Shown here in pieces: positions 12,401 to 22,271 of a stretch of DNA of 64,000 bases. The DNA comes from Sebastes aleutianus (taxonomy: Eukaryota > Chordata > Actinopteri > Perciformes > Sebastidae), in contig CAKAKS010000001.1 of assembly GCA_916700875.1 (NCBI GenBank), forward strand, positions 10,789,741 to 10,853,740, read 5' to 3'. The notes beneath the pieces are model-generated. The model was not told the origin of the DNA. It did not search any database and worked only from the letters and a program-made list of their open reading frames with translations. A program made the translations under genes and the position numbers. Numbering within the stretch: the stretch's first letter is position 1; the number at the start of each line of letters is the position of its first letter.

Positions 12401-15400
12401 GCTAAAACTCCAAAGTAGTTCTGGAAAAAATATGCAAAGTAGTTTTTAATTCATTGTGTGGGTGTTTGATCTACCAAATACTTCTTCCACTCAGCAGCTC
12501 TCTAATCAGCAGCCTTCTCCCTCTTTAGGCTGGTTACACTCAAAGTGTTGAACAGTATTGTGCTGCTGGGGAAGTCGTGTGTTTACGTCAAGAGGGCCAA
12601 CATGGAGGACAAACTGTTTGAGAAGCCTCCTGCCGCTCCATCCTCCTCTGGGAAAGCCCCCAGCAAAGCTGACCAGGCCAGATGTCCCACACCTTCAGGT
12701 AAGCCACAGACTTAAATGATAATCTTGTGTTAGGGACAAGGGTATGACCGTGTCTGGTTATCAAATATTAAAAAATAATTATTAGGATCAATAAAGGGAA
12801 TATTAATACATTATCAATATTTATTAATAATTATGGGACACAACAATTATGTTTGTGCAGTAGCTCAAAAAGGCATTAAAATGGCTTTCAAAATAATAAT
12901 ATAGTAATTATCAAACATAGTTAATCAGTTAATTAATTAATTAATTATATTGAATAATATGATTTAATTTACATTAAATCACCTCAGGGCACCTTTCTTT
13001 GTATCAAAGACAAAGTAATTAATCAATTAATGTAATATCATAAAATAGTCTCGACGTATACTAAACTATCAATTTTGAACTCTACTATAACCAAAAATCA
13101 TCATTAGTAGCTAGTAAAAGTTGAAGGATTTCCTAGTTTTCATGCAAGACTGTGTCTGTGTGAGAACACATCAACCGGCGAAACCAGCTACCCGAATATC
13201 CTGACTACACCGATATCACGACAATACAGCTCAGTGAATGCGTTCATCAAATCAATACATGTACAATAGCAAAGTAAAACAGTCCTGTGCTTAGCCGTGT
13301 ACTGTTACAATATGCTAATGGATAGTTACCGTTACGTTAACAGTACATGAAGAGAGAGAGATGTTACTTTACGTGCCGCTTTATTAGCTTAGCTGGTGTC
13401 GGTTTCGTTGTTTATGTTGGATGAGCCAGCAAAGTAGAGTTGTGGTTCTGAGTGTCGAATGCTGTCTTTTGCTGGGCTGTGTTCAAATAGTAGGAAACTT
13501 GTCGCTTCAGTCTTTGTTCCCCTTTGCAGAGTTTAGTTAACTCGGCGCTAACTTGGCGTCGTTGCTCCGGTAGTTTTACCGTCAGCTGGCAGGTTCAGTA
13601 GAGATCGTGGCAAGATCTGGTTGGTTCAACTTAAAGATTGAACACCTGTAATCAGCTGATTAAGAAGAAGCGGGAGGAGTGAGAGAGAGAGAGAGTTGTG
13701 AATGAAAGCTGCATAAAGATAGTCTTCCTGATTGAACTTGCGCTGAGCTTCATGACTACAAATAAATTATAATGTTGCTTCATTTGTGCTGGATGTGTAA
13801 ATATGCAATTGTTTGCTAACAAGTTTACCATCTCAACTTTAAAGGTAATTTTGTGTTTGCAACTTGTTTCCGCTGCTCCAAGTGACAAAAAAAAGAACTT
13901 ATTGCAGGTTTAAAGCTAGAGTTGGTAATCTTCTTCTTCAAAAAATTTCGTTATATTTGTTGAATTTCTCATAACATCCCGACAGCAATTAATAAATCAA
14001 ATGCTCTGACAAAAAAAATAAATATCTGTGGCTGTCGCAGGACTGTAATAAACCTGTCCAATCATTTCATTCGGCCCAAAATTCGGCCTACCTACCTACC
14101 TACCTACCTACCTGGCTGCCTCCCTGCCTGTACTCTGCCCATGCACTCATTATGTGTCACCGAAGTCTTCCACAAGCTGCTAGCTTGACAGCTGTGAGTG
14201 CTTACAATAGCCATGTTCGTTGTTTACATTAATTATAATACGTCTATTTTAAAAATTATAATTTTGGGAGAGTAGCTTTGGAGGGAGGCCTGAAGAGACA
14301 GACTGTCAGTGTTGTTGACTTGGTGAATTTATCACTATTTAGGGACTTTTGGAGCTAGTGCTTCTAGCTACTTTCATTGGAAAAGAGTTGGCCCTAGCTT
14401 TAAATTAACATGTAAATGTGTATTATGTCAACATATTTAGAGTTGGAGCTTTATTGAAAAAGAGGAACATAAGTTGACCCAGTTAAAGGGGGGAGTGTTC
14501 CCTACCACTTTACATAATTATTCAAACATCTCAGCTTGATAACTTTGTCCCTCTCACTAATTATACCGTGTGGAACTATTAGGGTTCCTACAATCGAGGG
14601 AAACCAGAATAAATCCTTAAATATTTAAGATGCTGTCTATAAATACATTTGTATTTGTCTTGGGATTCTGTTAATACCTTCTTCTTTGTTCTAGTCAGTA
14701 GTTTAATGATAAGCTTGGCACGTTGCTTTTTTATAAGATAATATACTAAATACATGTCTAGCTGTTAACACAAGACCTCAAGCCATCTATTTTGAATAAA
14801 TAAATGTCGGCCAAAAATAAACGTTGGCACATTAGACATTTAGATTTTATTGTGCACTCATATCTTCAGCATGAAAAATTCAGCGAGCTTTTAGGAGCCC
14901 TCAGCTGAGGTCATTATGCAGTGTGAACACGACACTTTGATTTTGGATCTAAATACAGAAAATGCAGCACAGACATGTTAAAAAAGTATTTCGGTTTTTG
15001 CAGCTGCTGTGAAAGAAGTGACAGAGAATATATCAAATATATTTATTTTGAATTATATTACACAAAAGCTTTTGAACACACAGAACATCAGCTTGAAATA
15101 TTTTACAGATTTGTGAAGTTGCATCCTATTTTGGAGATATGAAAGGTGTCGAGAATTGAGAGAGCATCCTGGTGGTTCTCAGGAATAGATATCTAGTAAA
15201 TGAGACGTCCTGGGATTTAATCCTTCTTATTAATAATGTGGATGCTGCTCTTTGCCTCCCACTCAGTTTCTGATCTTTCTTGTCTCTCTGCACGTTGACT
15301 TACTGTATCTAATGAAACAGTAATGTCTTGCAATGAGCTTTAAAAACGAATACACAGAGTAAACAAAGCATTGTTACTACTATTTGAATGTTTCTAAATC

Positions 15401-18400
15401 CTGTTTGTCCGTTGCATGCAGCACATTTCACCAAACTCGTCTCGCGTTGGAGAAGAATCATTTTTCTATTAACATTTTTTGGCATTTAGCTGACATTTTA
15501 ATTTACATTTTAGGCATTTAGCTGACACTTGTATCCAGATAGACTTGTCAGCAGGTAGGAGCTCAGTGTCCAGCTTCAGGCGGCTGATGGAAACAAATTT
15601 ATGACCTTTTAGTCGTGGATAAGTCTACCTGACAGGCTATAACGTGTTTGATTCAAAAGCATTTAGAGGTTGAGACACATTTTATGTTGTGTCCAGAGAC
15701 TAATCAAAGCAACTCTCTTGAGTCTTAAAGTACAGTATAATGTCATGAAGTCTTGTGTGTATGGCTGCAACTAACGATTATTGTTATGATCGATCTGACA
15801 CATATTTTGTCTATAATATGTCAGAAAATAGTTAAAAAGCATATTTAATTGTTTTGTCCAAAACCATTAACAACCCAAAGATATTCAATTTACAATCATA
15901 TTAGACAAAGAAAAGCAGTAAATCTTCACATTTGAGGAGCTGAAGCTAGCAAACGTTTTTCAAACCATTTTGACTAATCGATTGATCTATTAAATTTTGC
16001 TCTACTTTTGACCTTTGATTGTAGCTCTTCCATCAGGCCAGTGAGTTTAATTTGTCTGGACTCAAATGTATCATATCCAATAACAGTGTTTAAAACTGTA
16101 TGTCTCACTGTGTGGACGTGACTGGGATTATTCAGGCTTGACTTAAACGTTGCTTTCCTAACTTTGTAAAACAAAATGTGACAATAAATCCATAGATAAC
16201 TTTATAGATTACTTATAAATTGTACACCGCAACTTGGTAAAACATCTTGTAAATGAACAGGAATACAATTCAAGTGGAAACCTTGTTCATGCAGCAACAT
16301 ATTGGTCAAAACAGGAATTTAAAATGATTTAAACAGGAATTCAAATTTGTTTATATAGTATATAGACATAGAATTGAATTGAGTTGAGTATCGGCTCCAT
16401 TGTCACCGATACTCGATCCAGCTATATGAGTCAGTATTGGCTAGATATCCGATCCAGTATTGGTATCAGTGCGTCCCTAGTTAATCTTGAGATAAGTCCC
16501 TTCTTTGTAAGGATAGTTGTAGGTGTCTAGCAAGTGTTGTGTAAAAATAATCGATTAATTGTTAGTCATTTTCAAGCATAAATGCAAAAAGGTACCTGGT
16601 TCAAAGTTCTCAGTTGTGAGGATTTTCAGCTTTTCTCTGTCTTGTGTGATATAAAACTGAATATATTTGTATTCTGGACTGTTGGTCAAGACCTTTGAGG
16701 ATTTCACCCCTGGCTTTAAAAAATTGCCTAGGGCAATATCTTGACACTGTTAAGCAGGCCCTGTACCTCAGACAGACACACACACATATGATCAGACACA
16801 CAGATTTGGAGGTGGCAGTATTTCCCTGTCATCCGCAGCCAAATCCCCACAGATCTTTTCTCCCGTGTGCCACAGACCCGCCTGCTGCTCTGAGCCAGGA
16901 GCTTTAAAATGACAAAGATCCTGACGGTGCATCGTGTCATATCAGACATCAAAGCTCATACCAGCGCTTGTGTTTCAAACGAATCTGTTTTTTCAGAAAG
17001 CAGCTGCTACAAGGCTTAAGGCGGCTCGCTCAAACATATAGTGTATATAGAGTATGGGAAATGAATGTGAGTCTCCTTCTGCTTCCCACACATTTACTTG
17101 CTGGGATTTGAACCAGCTACCTCACAGCACACGCTCACTTTTCTAACATTAAGCTACTTTATTCCGTGCCTCTAGCTTTACCTGCTGCTCCAGTGGATTC
17201 ACTGCACAATTATGTTCATCTGCATGTCTTTGTCTTTACAATGATCTGGATTCACATAACATTAGATATGCCATCTGTCTATACTGCATGTTTTTGTCCA
17301 GAGGGCAGAAATGGGTAATGAGCGGTTTCACATCAGCCATTTCAAGCCCCATATGGTAGTTAACTTTTATTAAAGCTCACATATCTTCCAGACAAGAAGT
17401 AGAGAACTCTTATTTTCTGCAGTATGTGACTTGAATAACATTTCTGCTAAATCTTTTGTAATTTGCACCCTTAAGGACTCTACAACAGTTTATTTACACA
17501 TGTAAATGATAAAACCCAGACAGAAAGGAGTGTAATTAAAAGACAAAATGTGTTTTTTTTTTATGTGGTAGCCTTTATGTCCAAATTTCCCCAGGGACAA
17601 ATAAAGAAGTAAGAAAACTTCTGCTGACAAACCTGCATTAAATGATTTCTTTTGGTCACATGGGGGTAGCAAAACAAGCTTAAAACACAACATTGGCATA
17701 TAATAACCATATAAAATTGACATGGTGAACAGTTGCCTATTTACACTTCCAGCAGTTTATATTGGCATTTATTTGGCATCTTATTTCTAGCAATTTACGT
17801 CCTTTTAGCTCTGTTTAGATGCATGCACCACTCGCTACCGCTACCGCACCGCTAAAATACCTTGTTTGCCTGTTGTTTGATGCTTGACAGATATTGTACA
17901 GTAGGTTTATCAGGGCTTTGAGCTGAGACCAAAACCAAAACAGTAAAGTTGCAGAACTAAAAACAATGAGCTGAAAGATGCTAAAATGCTCCATACAGCA
18001 GAAAAAAAAAACTGACCAATTGGGTAATAATTCTCTGTGGGTTTATTACTACAAATACTGCTTTCATATTACGCATACTGTTGTAGCATTGTTGATATGT
18101 GAGCAGCTTTAAATATGATATAATGCAGAGATCAGACTACATTTTATAAGCATTTTTATATGGCCCTACACTACAAAACTAACAGTTGCTTATTTTATCC
18201 AGTGTAGTATGTCAAAGCCGAAGACAAACGAGGCAGGTTGTGGGATGCTTCCAGATATCCCAACAAAATATCTTGTGTTCCAGATTTTTTATTGCTTTCT
18301 TTTGGCTAGTTTGATGACTTCTATGAAATATTTTGTTGAAATGGTGAAGCAAAAGAGGAATATTGTTGTTGTTGTTGTTGTCGTCGTGTGGAACAGTGAA

Positions 18401-21400
18401 GTTGTTTCTTACTAATTACCTGCACAAGTTGTGAAAGACGGGAAGTTATAATTGGCCAGGATTCAACATGTAATCTGCAATATCTCTCGACCAAGTCAAA
18501 TTAAAAAGACAAAAATATTGTGTTTTCTGATCCTGGCATTCACAAATTAATGAAAGTTAAACTGAGGCAAAGAAAGAAATAATGAGGAAATTGAGAGATG
18601 TGTGCACTAATTTATTTATTGACTATCAACAGGCGCATGACTTGCTATAAATTCCTCTCAGATTCACCACTGAATTATTCAGGGAGAAGTGAAGGTAATA
18701 AAACACCAAGCCTGTTTTCTAATATTCAATTGGCCTACAATGTCTTTTTTCATGGCCTTGATCATATTTGAAATTATTTTTAATGCCTTACTCAAACACT
18801 CTATGTGCTCAGTGGGTTGCATATTTCTAACTGTAAAGTGTCGGTTCAGCTCTGTCTACAGTTGGAATTGGAAGTTTGTTGTAGGCAGATAGCCTGCGGC
18901 TGGGCTGGTTGTCTCTGTGGCCTTGTTAATATCAAATGCTGCTTTGCTCAATTCTCTCTAATATGATGAATTATTCTGTTTGGTTGATTTTTTTTTTTTT
19001 TTTTTTATAATTCACTCTCTGGGCTAAAAGTTAAAAAGGCTTTGCAGTGTTTTCTCTTAACATAATGCAGTGGAGTTCTGATAAGAACCAACTGTGCTTC
19101 TTCATCTTCCATGTCGTCTTTCTTTTCTGGCTACGTTTCATTATTCTTGCTCTGTGCTGCTATGAAACTGAGCAGTCAGGTGGGTGTACGTCAGCAGGTT
19201 GAATCACTTCCTGTCACTCAAGCCAGAACACCTTCGCTTCCTCTGTCACAGGCTGAGGATTGCTGCTCGTAGACAGCTCATCACACTGGGCCTCTCCCAT
19301 ACTGCATCTTCTTCCTCTTCTCTCTCAAAATTAACTCAAAGAAATATCTCCTTTCACCCCTTCACTTCTCCTTTTGTTTTCCTAAAGCTTAATTTATCAT
19401 TTCTGCATCTATGTAGCTCATGACCACATCAATTTTTGGAATAAATCCCTCCTTTTAATACTGGTTTCAGGGTATATGCAAGAATCCTTAAGTGTGTCAA
19501 ATTTAGGGGGATCTTTTGGCATACTATACTATGACTTTTTCATTACTTTTTTCATCAAACTATACTTTGACTTTTTTCAAAAGCTATACTATGAAATTTG
19601 TATCACTTTTTTCGACAAACTCTACTATGACTTTATTGACCTTTTTTCAACATATTATAATTTGACTTTTCCGACATACTATACTATGACTTTTTTATGA
19701 CTTTTTTGACAAATTATACCATGACTTTTTATAGCATAAATCACCAAAAAGTCATATCAGATGTTATTAAAAACTCAAAAAAAAGTCAGATGTTACAAGT
19801 TCTTTAATATTATATCCACAACAATTACAGAGAAGCTTTTGTTAGCACAATAAGAAACAATACTCAAGTAATAAAAGGAAACTAAGACACAAAATGGTGC
19901 AAAATTCAAATCTAATATATATATATATATATATATATCCAATATATACAGTATATATACTAAAGTGTTACCGGTTTGTAAAACGGCAAGTAAAAATATA
20001 ATATAAAGGTAAAATGACAATTTAGAGTGACAGTGTCAAAGTGATAAGCTTAAGGGCTCAGGGGTTCATAAGTCTTATGGCCTGTGGGATGAAGCTGTCC
20101 CTGAGCCTGGTGGTGCAAATCCGGATGTGCTGTACTGTCTTCTGGACGAAAGTAGGCAGAACAGTTTGAGGCTGGGGTGATTGGGGTCCCTGATAAATCT
20201 GTTGGCCTTCCTTTTACCTCGCTGGGTGTGAAGTTCATCCAGGGATGGCAGCTTCACCCTGGTGATGTGTTGAGCAGTTTTCAGCCTCCTCGGCGATGCC
20301 TTAAGGTTGAGGGCGGTGGAACTGCCTGCCATACTAGGTGGTGATGCAGCAGGTCAGGATACTCTCAATAGTGCACAAGTAAAAGTTGCAGAGAGTCCAT
20401 GTTCAACCTCATCAGCCTGCAGAGGAAGAAGAGCTGTTGTACGTCTTAGTCTTAGTGATCGTGTCTGTGTGGCGAGTCCAGGTCAGGTCCTTGCTGATGT
20501 GAACCCAAAGGAACTTGAAGCTGCTGACTCGCTCCAACGTAGTCCCGTTGATGTAGATAGGGACGTTTCTTTTTCCCTGTAATAGAAGAGCGTGTCATGA
20601 AAAAATCATAATATAGTATGACGAAAAAAGTAAAAAAAACGATAGTATAGTGTGTCAAAAGAAGTCATAATATAGTACATTGAAGTCATAGTATGTCATT
20701 AAAATGTAATAAAAGTGAAATGTTTCTTTCTTTCTGAAAAGTTCTTCATTTCACTACAATTACAGAGACATAGTTGTTGGCAATACAAATCTCTGATCTC
20801 AGGCTCCCTCCAACAATACTCATTTCTAAAAGAAGAAAATCATGCAGGTAAAAAAAAAAGGGAATCTAAAACATAAAATAATGCAAAGTTAAAATATAGG
20901 GACAAAATATAAGATATGTAATAAAATATTTGTGGGAGACCTTAATTGCAGAATGAATGAACTGAAATGTATCATACAGTATATATATGTGTAATACGTA
21001 ATAGAAGAATAGAATCTACCTATAGAAGTTGTAGAGTCCATGTTGAACCTCCTCAGCCTGCAGAGGAAGAAGAGCCGTTGTCTCGCTGTCTTAGTGATGG
21101 TGAGTCCAGGTCAGGTCCTCCCGGTGGTGTGTCCTCCTCCCTGTCATAGTATAGTATGACATAAAAAAAAGTCACGAAAAAGTCATAGTATAGTATGTCA
21201 TAATCCTGTGTTGACACAGACGAGGACTGAGCCAGTGCTGAGCAACCTAAAATTCACTCATCCGTCACTATATTGAATTGTTGTCCACTATTCTTTACAG
21301 GTGAATCCAAGATGGAGCATAACCCTGCCGCACCCTGCCCACCACCGTCTTCCTCCTCCTCCTCCTCCTCCTCCTCCTCCTCTGTGACCACCCAGCCGAC

Positions 21401-21617
21401 TCCCAGGACTGACTTGTTTCCTCCCCCTTCCACTGATCCCTCTCCTGCTGCTCCAGCTAGCCGTCCTCCAACTCCACCACCTGAACAACCAACCCCTTCA
21501 CTCTCCAAAGAAGAGGAGGGTGAGGCACAAGGAGCCTCTGAACTGAAGCACAGGACTCCCAAAAAAGACCTGCTGGAAATCGACCGTTTCACAATCTGTG
21601 GTAACCGCATCGACTGA
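4336..21617 (+). CDS. tapt1, C-terminal 449 codons (11 exons, gene-level entry)
   Basis: Join: 4336-4498, 5506-5641, 6304-6401, 6717-6786, 7591-7671, 10451-10560, 10724-10783, 10890-10958, 11141-11217, 12529-12698, 21301-21617. All junctions are GT-AG and phases agree throughout: 1351 nt, made of one base finishing a split codon, 449 residues and TGA. The product matches TAPT1 (Pfam TAPT1/DUF747, related to yeast Emp65), for example CDVLKALIMV, YHLIRGQSVIKLYIIYNMLE, SSFGQDILDALYWTA, FVEIKGSVFKKFEKNNLFQM, FITKFNDITADVYSEYRASL and the C-terminus DLLEIDRFTICGNRID. TAPT1 is a multi-pass membrane protein linked in vertebrates to the basal body/secretory route, axial patterning and skeletal development. 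Human TAPT1 is 567 residues, so the N-terminal part is outside the window. Hydrophobic stretches lie near residues 15-33, 85-115, 164-176, 187-208, 253-270 and 276-302. The acidic/serine/proline tail (from about 320) is poorly conserved except for its last 25 residues. Confidence 0.96.
4598..5087. mobile_element. 490-bp palindromic TTAA-flanked element, copy 1
   Basis: Long inverted arms: the left arm begins ATGGATAGTTTGGGTGTTTT and the right arm ends with the approximate complement (AAAACACCTTAAACTATCC). TTAA stands on both sides (4594-4597 and 5088-5091). A second copy of almost the same length lies at 44247-44734. There is no coding frame. TTAA flanks and foldback structure suggest a piggyBac-type MITE, but no transposase is present to prove it. 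Confidence 0.7.
5506..5641 (+). CDS. tapt1 exon, residues 55-100
   Basis: Acceptor CTGTCAG|GTGGCTG; donor T|GTATCC. Enters in phase 0 and leaves with one base of a split Phe codon. Encodes VADRLFSSFGQDILDALYWT, a charged PKERKRD loop and the start of a helix (IGVIPHFLMAVFYV). This is one of the most conserved blocks of the family. Confidence 0.96.
6065..6180. repeat. fragment of GCATTTAGCTGA-type dispersed repeat
   Basis: Contains GAGCATTTAGCTGATGCT followed by GCAGGGCAGAGGGTCTTGCT, a text type common in teleost introns; a related piece lies at 15486-15560. The boundaries are uncertain. Confidence 0.35.
6304..6401 (+). CDS. tapt1 exon, residues 101-132
   Basis: Acceptor TTTCCTCAG|TCCTCC; donor AAC|GTCAGTG. 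Encodes the rest of the membrane helix (LHSILIMVQAST) and LNVAFNSHNKSLLTIMMSNN. The CA microsatellite begins seven bases after this exon. Confidence 0.96.
6409..6464 (+). repeat. (CA)28 microsatellite next to a tapt1 donor site
   Basis: 56 bp of uninterrupted CA starting at intron position 8. CA-rich RNA is a known hnRNP L binding motif, so an effect on use of the preceding donor is possible. Frames read through it on the minus strand are artefacts. Confidence 0.95.
6717..6786 (+). CDS. tapt1 exon, residues 133-156
   Basis: Acceptor TCACAG|TTTGTG; donor G|GTAAGA. Encodes FVEIKGSVFKKFEKNNLFQM and SNS, the charged segment characteristic of TAPT1/Emp65 proteins. The final Asp codon is split with the next exon. 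Confidence 0.96.
7591..7671 (+). CDS. tapt1 exon, residues 156-183
   Basis: Acceptor ATCCTGCAG|ATATCA; donor G|GTAATC. Encodes DIKERFTSYVLLLIVCLRNM and EQFSWNL, including a short hydrophobic helix. Confidence 0.95.
   Translation: MSRSGSPAMFSSSSSVSGTWSSSHGT
7704..8190. repeat. probable dispersed repeat in tapt1 intron
   Basis: The composition resembles a common teleost interspersed repeat: GGAAGAGTGTGTAACATTTT at the left, an internal GGAGGAGTGAGTGG block, and CTGCAACCACGCCACTAGAT near the right. No clear TIR or target duplication was seen, so both limits are approximate. Confidence 0.35.
8620..8674 (-). repeat. small fragment of the TAGGGCTG hAT-like MITE
   Basis: About 55 bp (AACGTGGGCATGTCTGTAAA with flanking text) match the interior of the full-length element at 24612-25212. 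Both ends are lost, so it is a decayed copy. The rest of this 2.8-kb intron shows nothing else recognisable apart from the repeat-like segments listed. Confidence 0.6.
9915..10160 (-). repeat. probable old interspersed repeat
   Basis: The segment with TTTTCGGGTTGTCTGTCCGT and GAACGCAATATCTCAGGAAC resembles a widespread teleost repeat. No ends or target duplication can be defined. The open frame running through it has no protein features. Confidence 0.35.
10451..10560 (+). CDS. tapt1 exon, residues 183-219
   Basis: Acceptor CCCCTCAG|ATCACC; donor GAT|GTAAGG. Encodes DHLWVLFPDVFMVVTSEVAV and DVIKHAFITKFNDITAD. This is a conserved hydrophobic segment followed by the family hallmark KHAFITKFN. 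Confidence 0.96.
10724..10783 (+). CDS. tapt1 exon, residues 220-239
   Basis: A 60-nt exon with acceptor TTTCCCAG|GTGTAC and donor AAC|GTAAGC. Encodes VYSEYRASLAFDLVSSRQKN, essentially identical to vertebrate TAPT1. It is in phase 0 at both ends, so it could be skipped without a frameshift. Confidence 0.96.
10890..10958 (+). CDS. tapt1 exon, residues 240-262
   Basis: Acceptor TGTGTAG|GCTTAT; donor CTG|GTAAGA. Encodes AYTDYSDSVARRMGFIPLPL and AVL, the start of the next membrane segment. In phase 0 at both ends. Confidence 0.96.
11141..11217 (+). CDS. tapt1 exon, residues 263-288
   Basis: Acceptor TTTTAACAG|CTCATC; donor GG|GTAAGT. Encodes LIRVVMSSVKVQGALSYTCV then FLCYL, finishing with a split Gly codon. 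Confidence 0.95.
11237..11460 (+). mobile_element. decayed TAGGGCTG-family MITE fragment
   Basis: Matches the interior and left part of the element at 24612: GATCGATTAAAG near the start, then ATGTATGTATATATTTATTA, AACAACACAAAACAATGA and CCAGAAACCCTCA. Both termini are degraded. Confidence 0.7.
12529..12698 (+). CDS. tapt1 exon, residues 288-345
   Basis: Acceptor CTCTTTAG|GCTGGT; donor TCAG|GTAAGC. Encodes LVTLKVLNSIVLLGKSCVYV (last membrane helix), then a Lys/Glu-rich KRANMEDKLFEKPP and a Ser/Pro/Lys-rich tail. The following intron is by far the longest seen in the gene (8.6 kb). Confidence 0.95.
13909..14404. mobile_element. 496-bp MITE with TTTAAAGCTAG termini
   Basis: Perfect 11-bp terminal inverted repeats: TTTAAAGCTAG at the left and CTAGCTTTAAA at the right. 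The interior contains GAGTTGGTAATCTTCTT near the left end, and a TACC tandem run. No clear target duplication and no coding frame. The superfamily is not determined. Confidence 0.65.
14087..14113 (+). repeat. (CCTA)n tetranucleotide microsatellite
   Basis: Six to seven CCTA units inside the MITE at 13909-14404, so the tract probably expanded after the element inserted. Confidence 0.9.
15486..15560. repeat. GGCATTTAGCTGACA dispersed repeat, internally doubled
   Basis: GGCATTTAGCTGACA occurs twice within about 40 bp, followed by CTTGTATCCAGATAGACTTG. This text type (TTTAGCTGACGCTTTTATCC) is common in fish introns. It is the end of an interspersed repeat with a short local duplication. Confidence 0.5.
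15763..15990 (+). repeat. AT-rich dispersed repeat (GGCTGCAACTAACGATTA type)
   Basis: Starts GGCTGCAACTAACGATTATT, ends near GACTAATCGATTGATCTATT, with the internal ATGTCAGAAAATAGTTAAAA typical of this family. Related copies lie at 36111-36425 (opposite orientation) and 56922-57608. Confidence 0.65.
17083..17160 (-). repeat. tRNA-like SINE remnant, minus strand
   Basis: On the minus strand the text reads GTAGCTTAATG near its start and GCTGGTTCAAATCCCAGCA near its end, similar to the A and B boxes of tRNA promoters. The spacing is tRNA-like, but no complete cloverleaf with paired acceptor stem is visible, so it is a SINE head rather than a tRNA gene. Confidence 0.5.
18988..19006 (+). repeat. 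19-base poly-T run
   Basis: An uninterrupted T run in the last tapt1 intron. It could be a minus-strand retrotransposon poly-A tail, but no element body is recognisable beside it. Confidence 0.9.
19518..19790 (+). repeat. degenerate minisatellite, ATACTATACTATGACTTTTT unit
   Basis: About eight degenerate units of roughly 30 bp built on CATACTATACTATGACTTTTT. It forms the left flank of a composite block whose right side carries the same unit in reverse orientation (20590-20700, 21146-21205). Confidence 0.8.
19795..20580 (-). mobile_element. decayed LINE (CR1/Rex-like) 3' end, minus strand
   Basis: Minus-strand frames, broken by frameshifts and stops, carry the C-terminal part of a non-LTR reverse transcriptase: FKFLWVHISKDLTWTRHTDT, then a thumb-like LPSLDELHTQRGKRKANRFI and RDPNHPSLKLF. 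After the open part comes an AT-rich tail (20040 down to 19795) with a (TA)n run at 19917-19938. The order and motifs match the last ~150 residues of CR1/Rex-type LINE ORF2. It is a 5'-truncated pseudo-copy with no endonuclease and is not a host gene. Confidence 0.75.
20590..20700 (-). repeat. inverted copy of the CTATACTATGAC minisatellite
   Basis: Units such as GTCATAATATAGTATGACGA and AAGTCATAATATAGTACATT are reverse complements of the 19518-19790 units, so the LINE tail sits between inverted minisatellite arms. Confidence 0.75.
20740..21145 (-). mobile_element. second, shorter copy of the antisense LINE tail
   Basis: Repeats the order of 19795-20580: ACAATTACAGAGA, an ACATAAAATAATGCAAA segment like ACACAAAATGGTGCAAA, then GAGTCCATGTTGAACCTCCT, CAGCCTGCAGAGGAAGAAGA and GAGTCCAGGTCAGGTCCT. 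Most of the reverse-transcriptase portion is deleted. It is either a local duplication with internal deletion or a second insertion. Confidence 0.65.
21146..21205 (-). repeat. third minisatellite arm of the composite block
   Basis: Contains CATAGTATAGTATGACATAA and GTCATAGTATAGTATGTCAT, again the reverse complement of the 19518 units. It ends about 95 bp before the last tapt1 exon. Confidence 0.75.
21301..21617 (+). CDS. tapt1 last exon, residues 345-449 and stop
   Basis: Acceptor TTCTTTACAG|GTGAAT; stop TGA 21615-21617. Encodes a low-complexity Pro/Ser/Glu region (PPPS12 run, then RPPTPPPEQPTPSLSKEEEG) and the strongly conserved tail ELKHRTPKKDLLEIDRFTIC plus GNRID. The conserved end fixes the frame despite the repeats. 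The minus-strand frame overlapping it (Gly/Glu-rich) is a shadow. Confidence 0.96.
21351..21380 (+). repeat. coding (TCC)10 repeat in tapt1
   Basis: Ten pure TCC codons flanked by TCT on each side encode residues 361-372 of the visible protein as twelve serines. The purity of the codons marks it as a slippage-prone coding microsatellite in the disordered tail. Confidence 0.95.
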
Positions 21618-22108
21618 CCAGGGAGCAGCCGTTGATGTAGCGATGAACCACTCAGGAAAGACTGAGAGCAACGGGCCGGCTCTCCTGGCCAACAGCAGCA
21701 GAAAGCTGAGTATTTATTAAATTCAGTGGCAATACAGGAAGTTATTGTGAACAGAAGACGATCCTGCTGTTGTTGAAGCCTGAAGTCGAGGAAGTTTGAC
21801 TACTTCGGCAGAGAAAAGTGAGACTGTGGCAGCTCAGTCGTCAGGATGAACTGTCATGTTAGTGTGTGTATGTGTGTGTGGATGGTTCAGTATTTGAATG
21901 TGCAGCTGTGAGAATGTGTGTGTGGGTGTGAAACAGCGTATGTGTGAGCACACAAGCACTTCCTGTCTGAGCAGCACTGGGACCCGAAAGAAAGAAACTT
22001 CTCAGTTCGCTCAGCAGCCTGAAACCAAACTTCCAAACTCTCACATTTAAAAGGAAACACCTGAATCATTCCTCATTGCTTCAAGTGTTTCCTTTTTCAC
22101 CTAATTAA

Positions 22109-22114
22109 AATAAA
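22109..22114 (+). promoter_or_regulatory. proximal AATAAA candidate poly(A) signal
   Basis: Sits in an AT-rich stretch about 490 bases after the stop codon. A T/GT-rich stretch (GGTTCATTTTGT) follows. Confidence 0.4.
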
Positions 22115-22148
22115 TATTAAGGTTCATTTTGTAAGAAAAACTAGCCTC

Positions 22149-22170
22149 TTTTTTTTTTTTTTTTTTTTTT
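22149..22170 (+). repeat. 22-base poly-T run
   Basis: An uninterrupted T run just after the proximal poly(A) candidate. No retroelement body is recognised beside it on either strand. Confidence 0.9.
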
Positions 22171-22271
22171 ACAGCAGAGCTTTTATAATCAGACTGTGAG
22201 CTTACTTAAACAATTCAACTAGGACATTTAGATCTGGAATTAAGAGGTTCCTTCAATAATGGACTTGAAGC

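Larger units (their letters stand above)
12699..21300 (+). other. last tapt1 intron, 8.6 kb, repeat-rich
   Basis: No exon-like coding segment was recognised inside. Identified contents are a MITE (13909-14404), a TACC repeat, an AT-rich dispersed repeat (15763-15990), a SINE-like remnant (17083-17160), a 19-T run (18988-19006) and the inverted-minisatellite/LINE block (19518-21205). I see nothing specific in 12760-13890 (AT-rich, TTAATTAA-rich), 14410-15480, 15995-17080 or 17165-19510. Confidence 0.8.

Noticed and set aside
21254..21610. Minus-strand 118-codon frame rich in Gly and Glu
   Set aside because: It is the complement of the tapt1 last exon, where the plus-strand frame ends in the conserved TAPT1 C-terminus.
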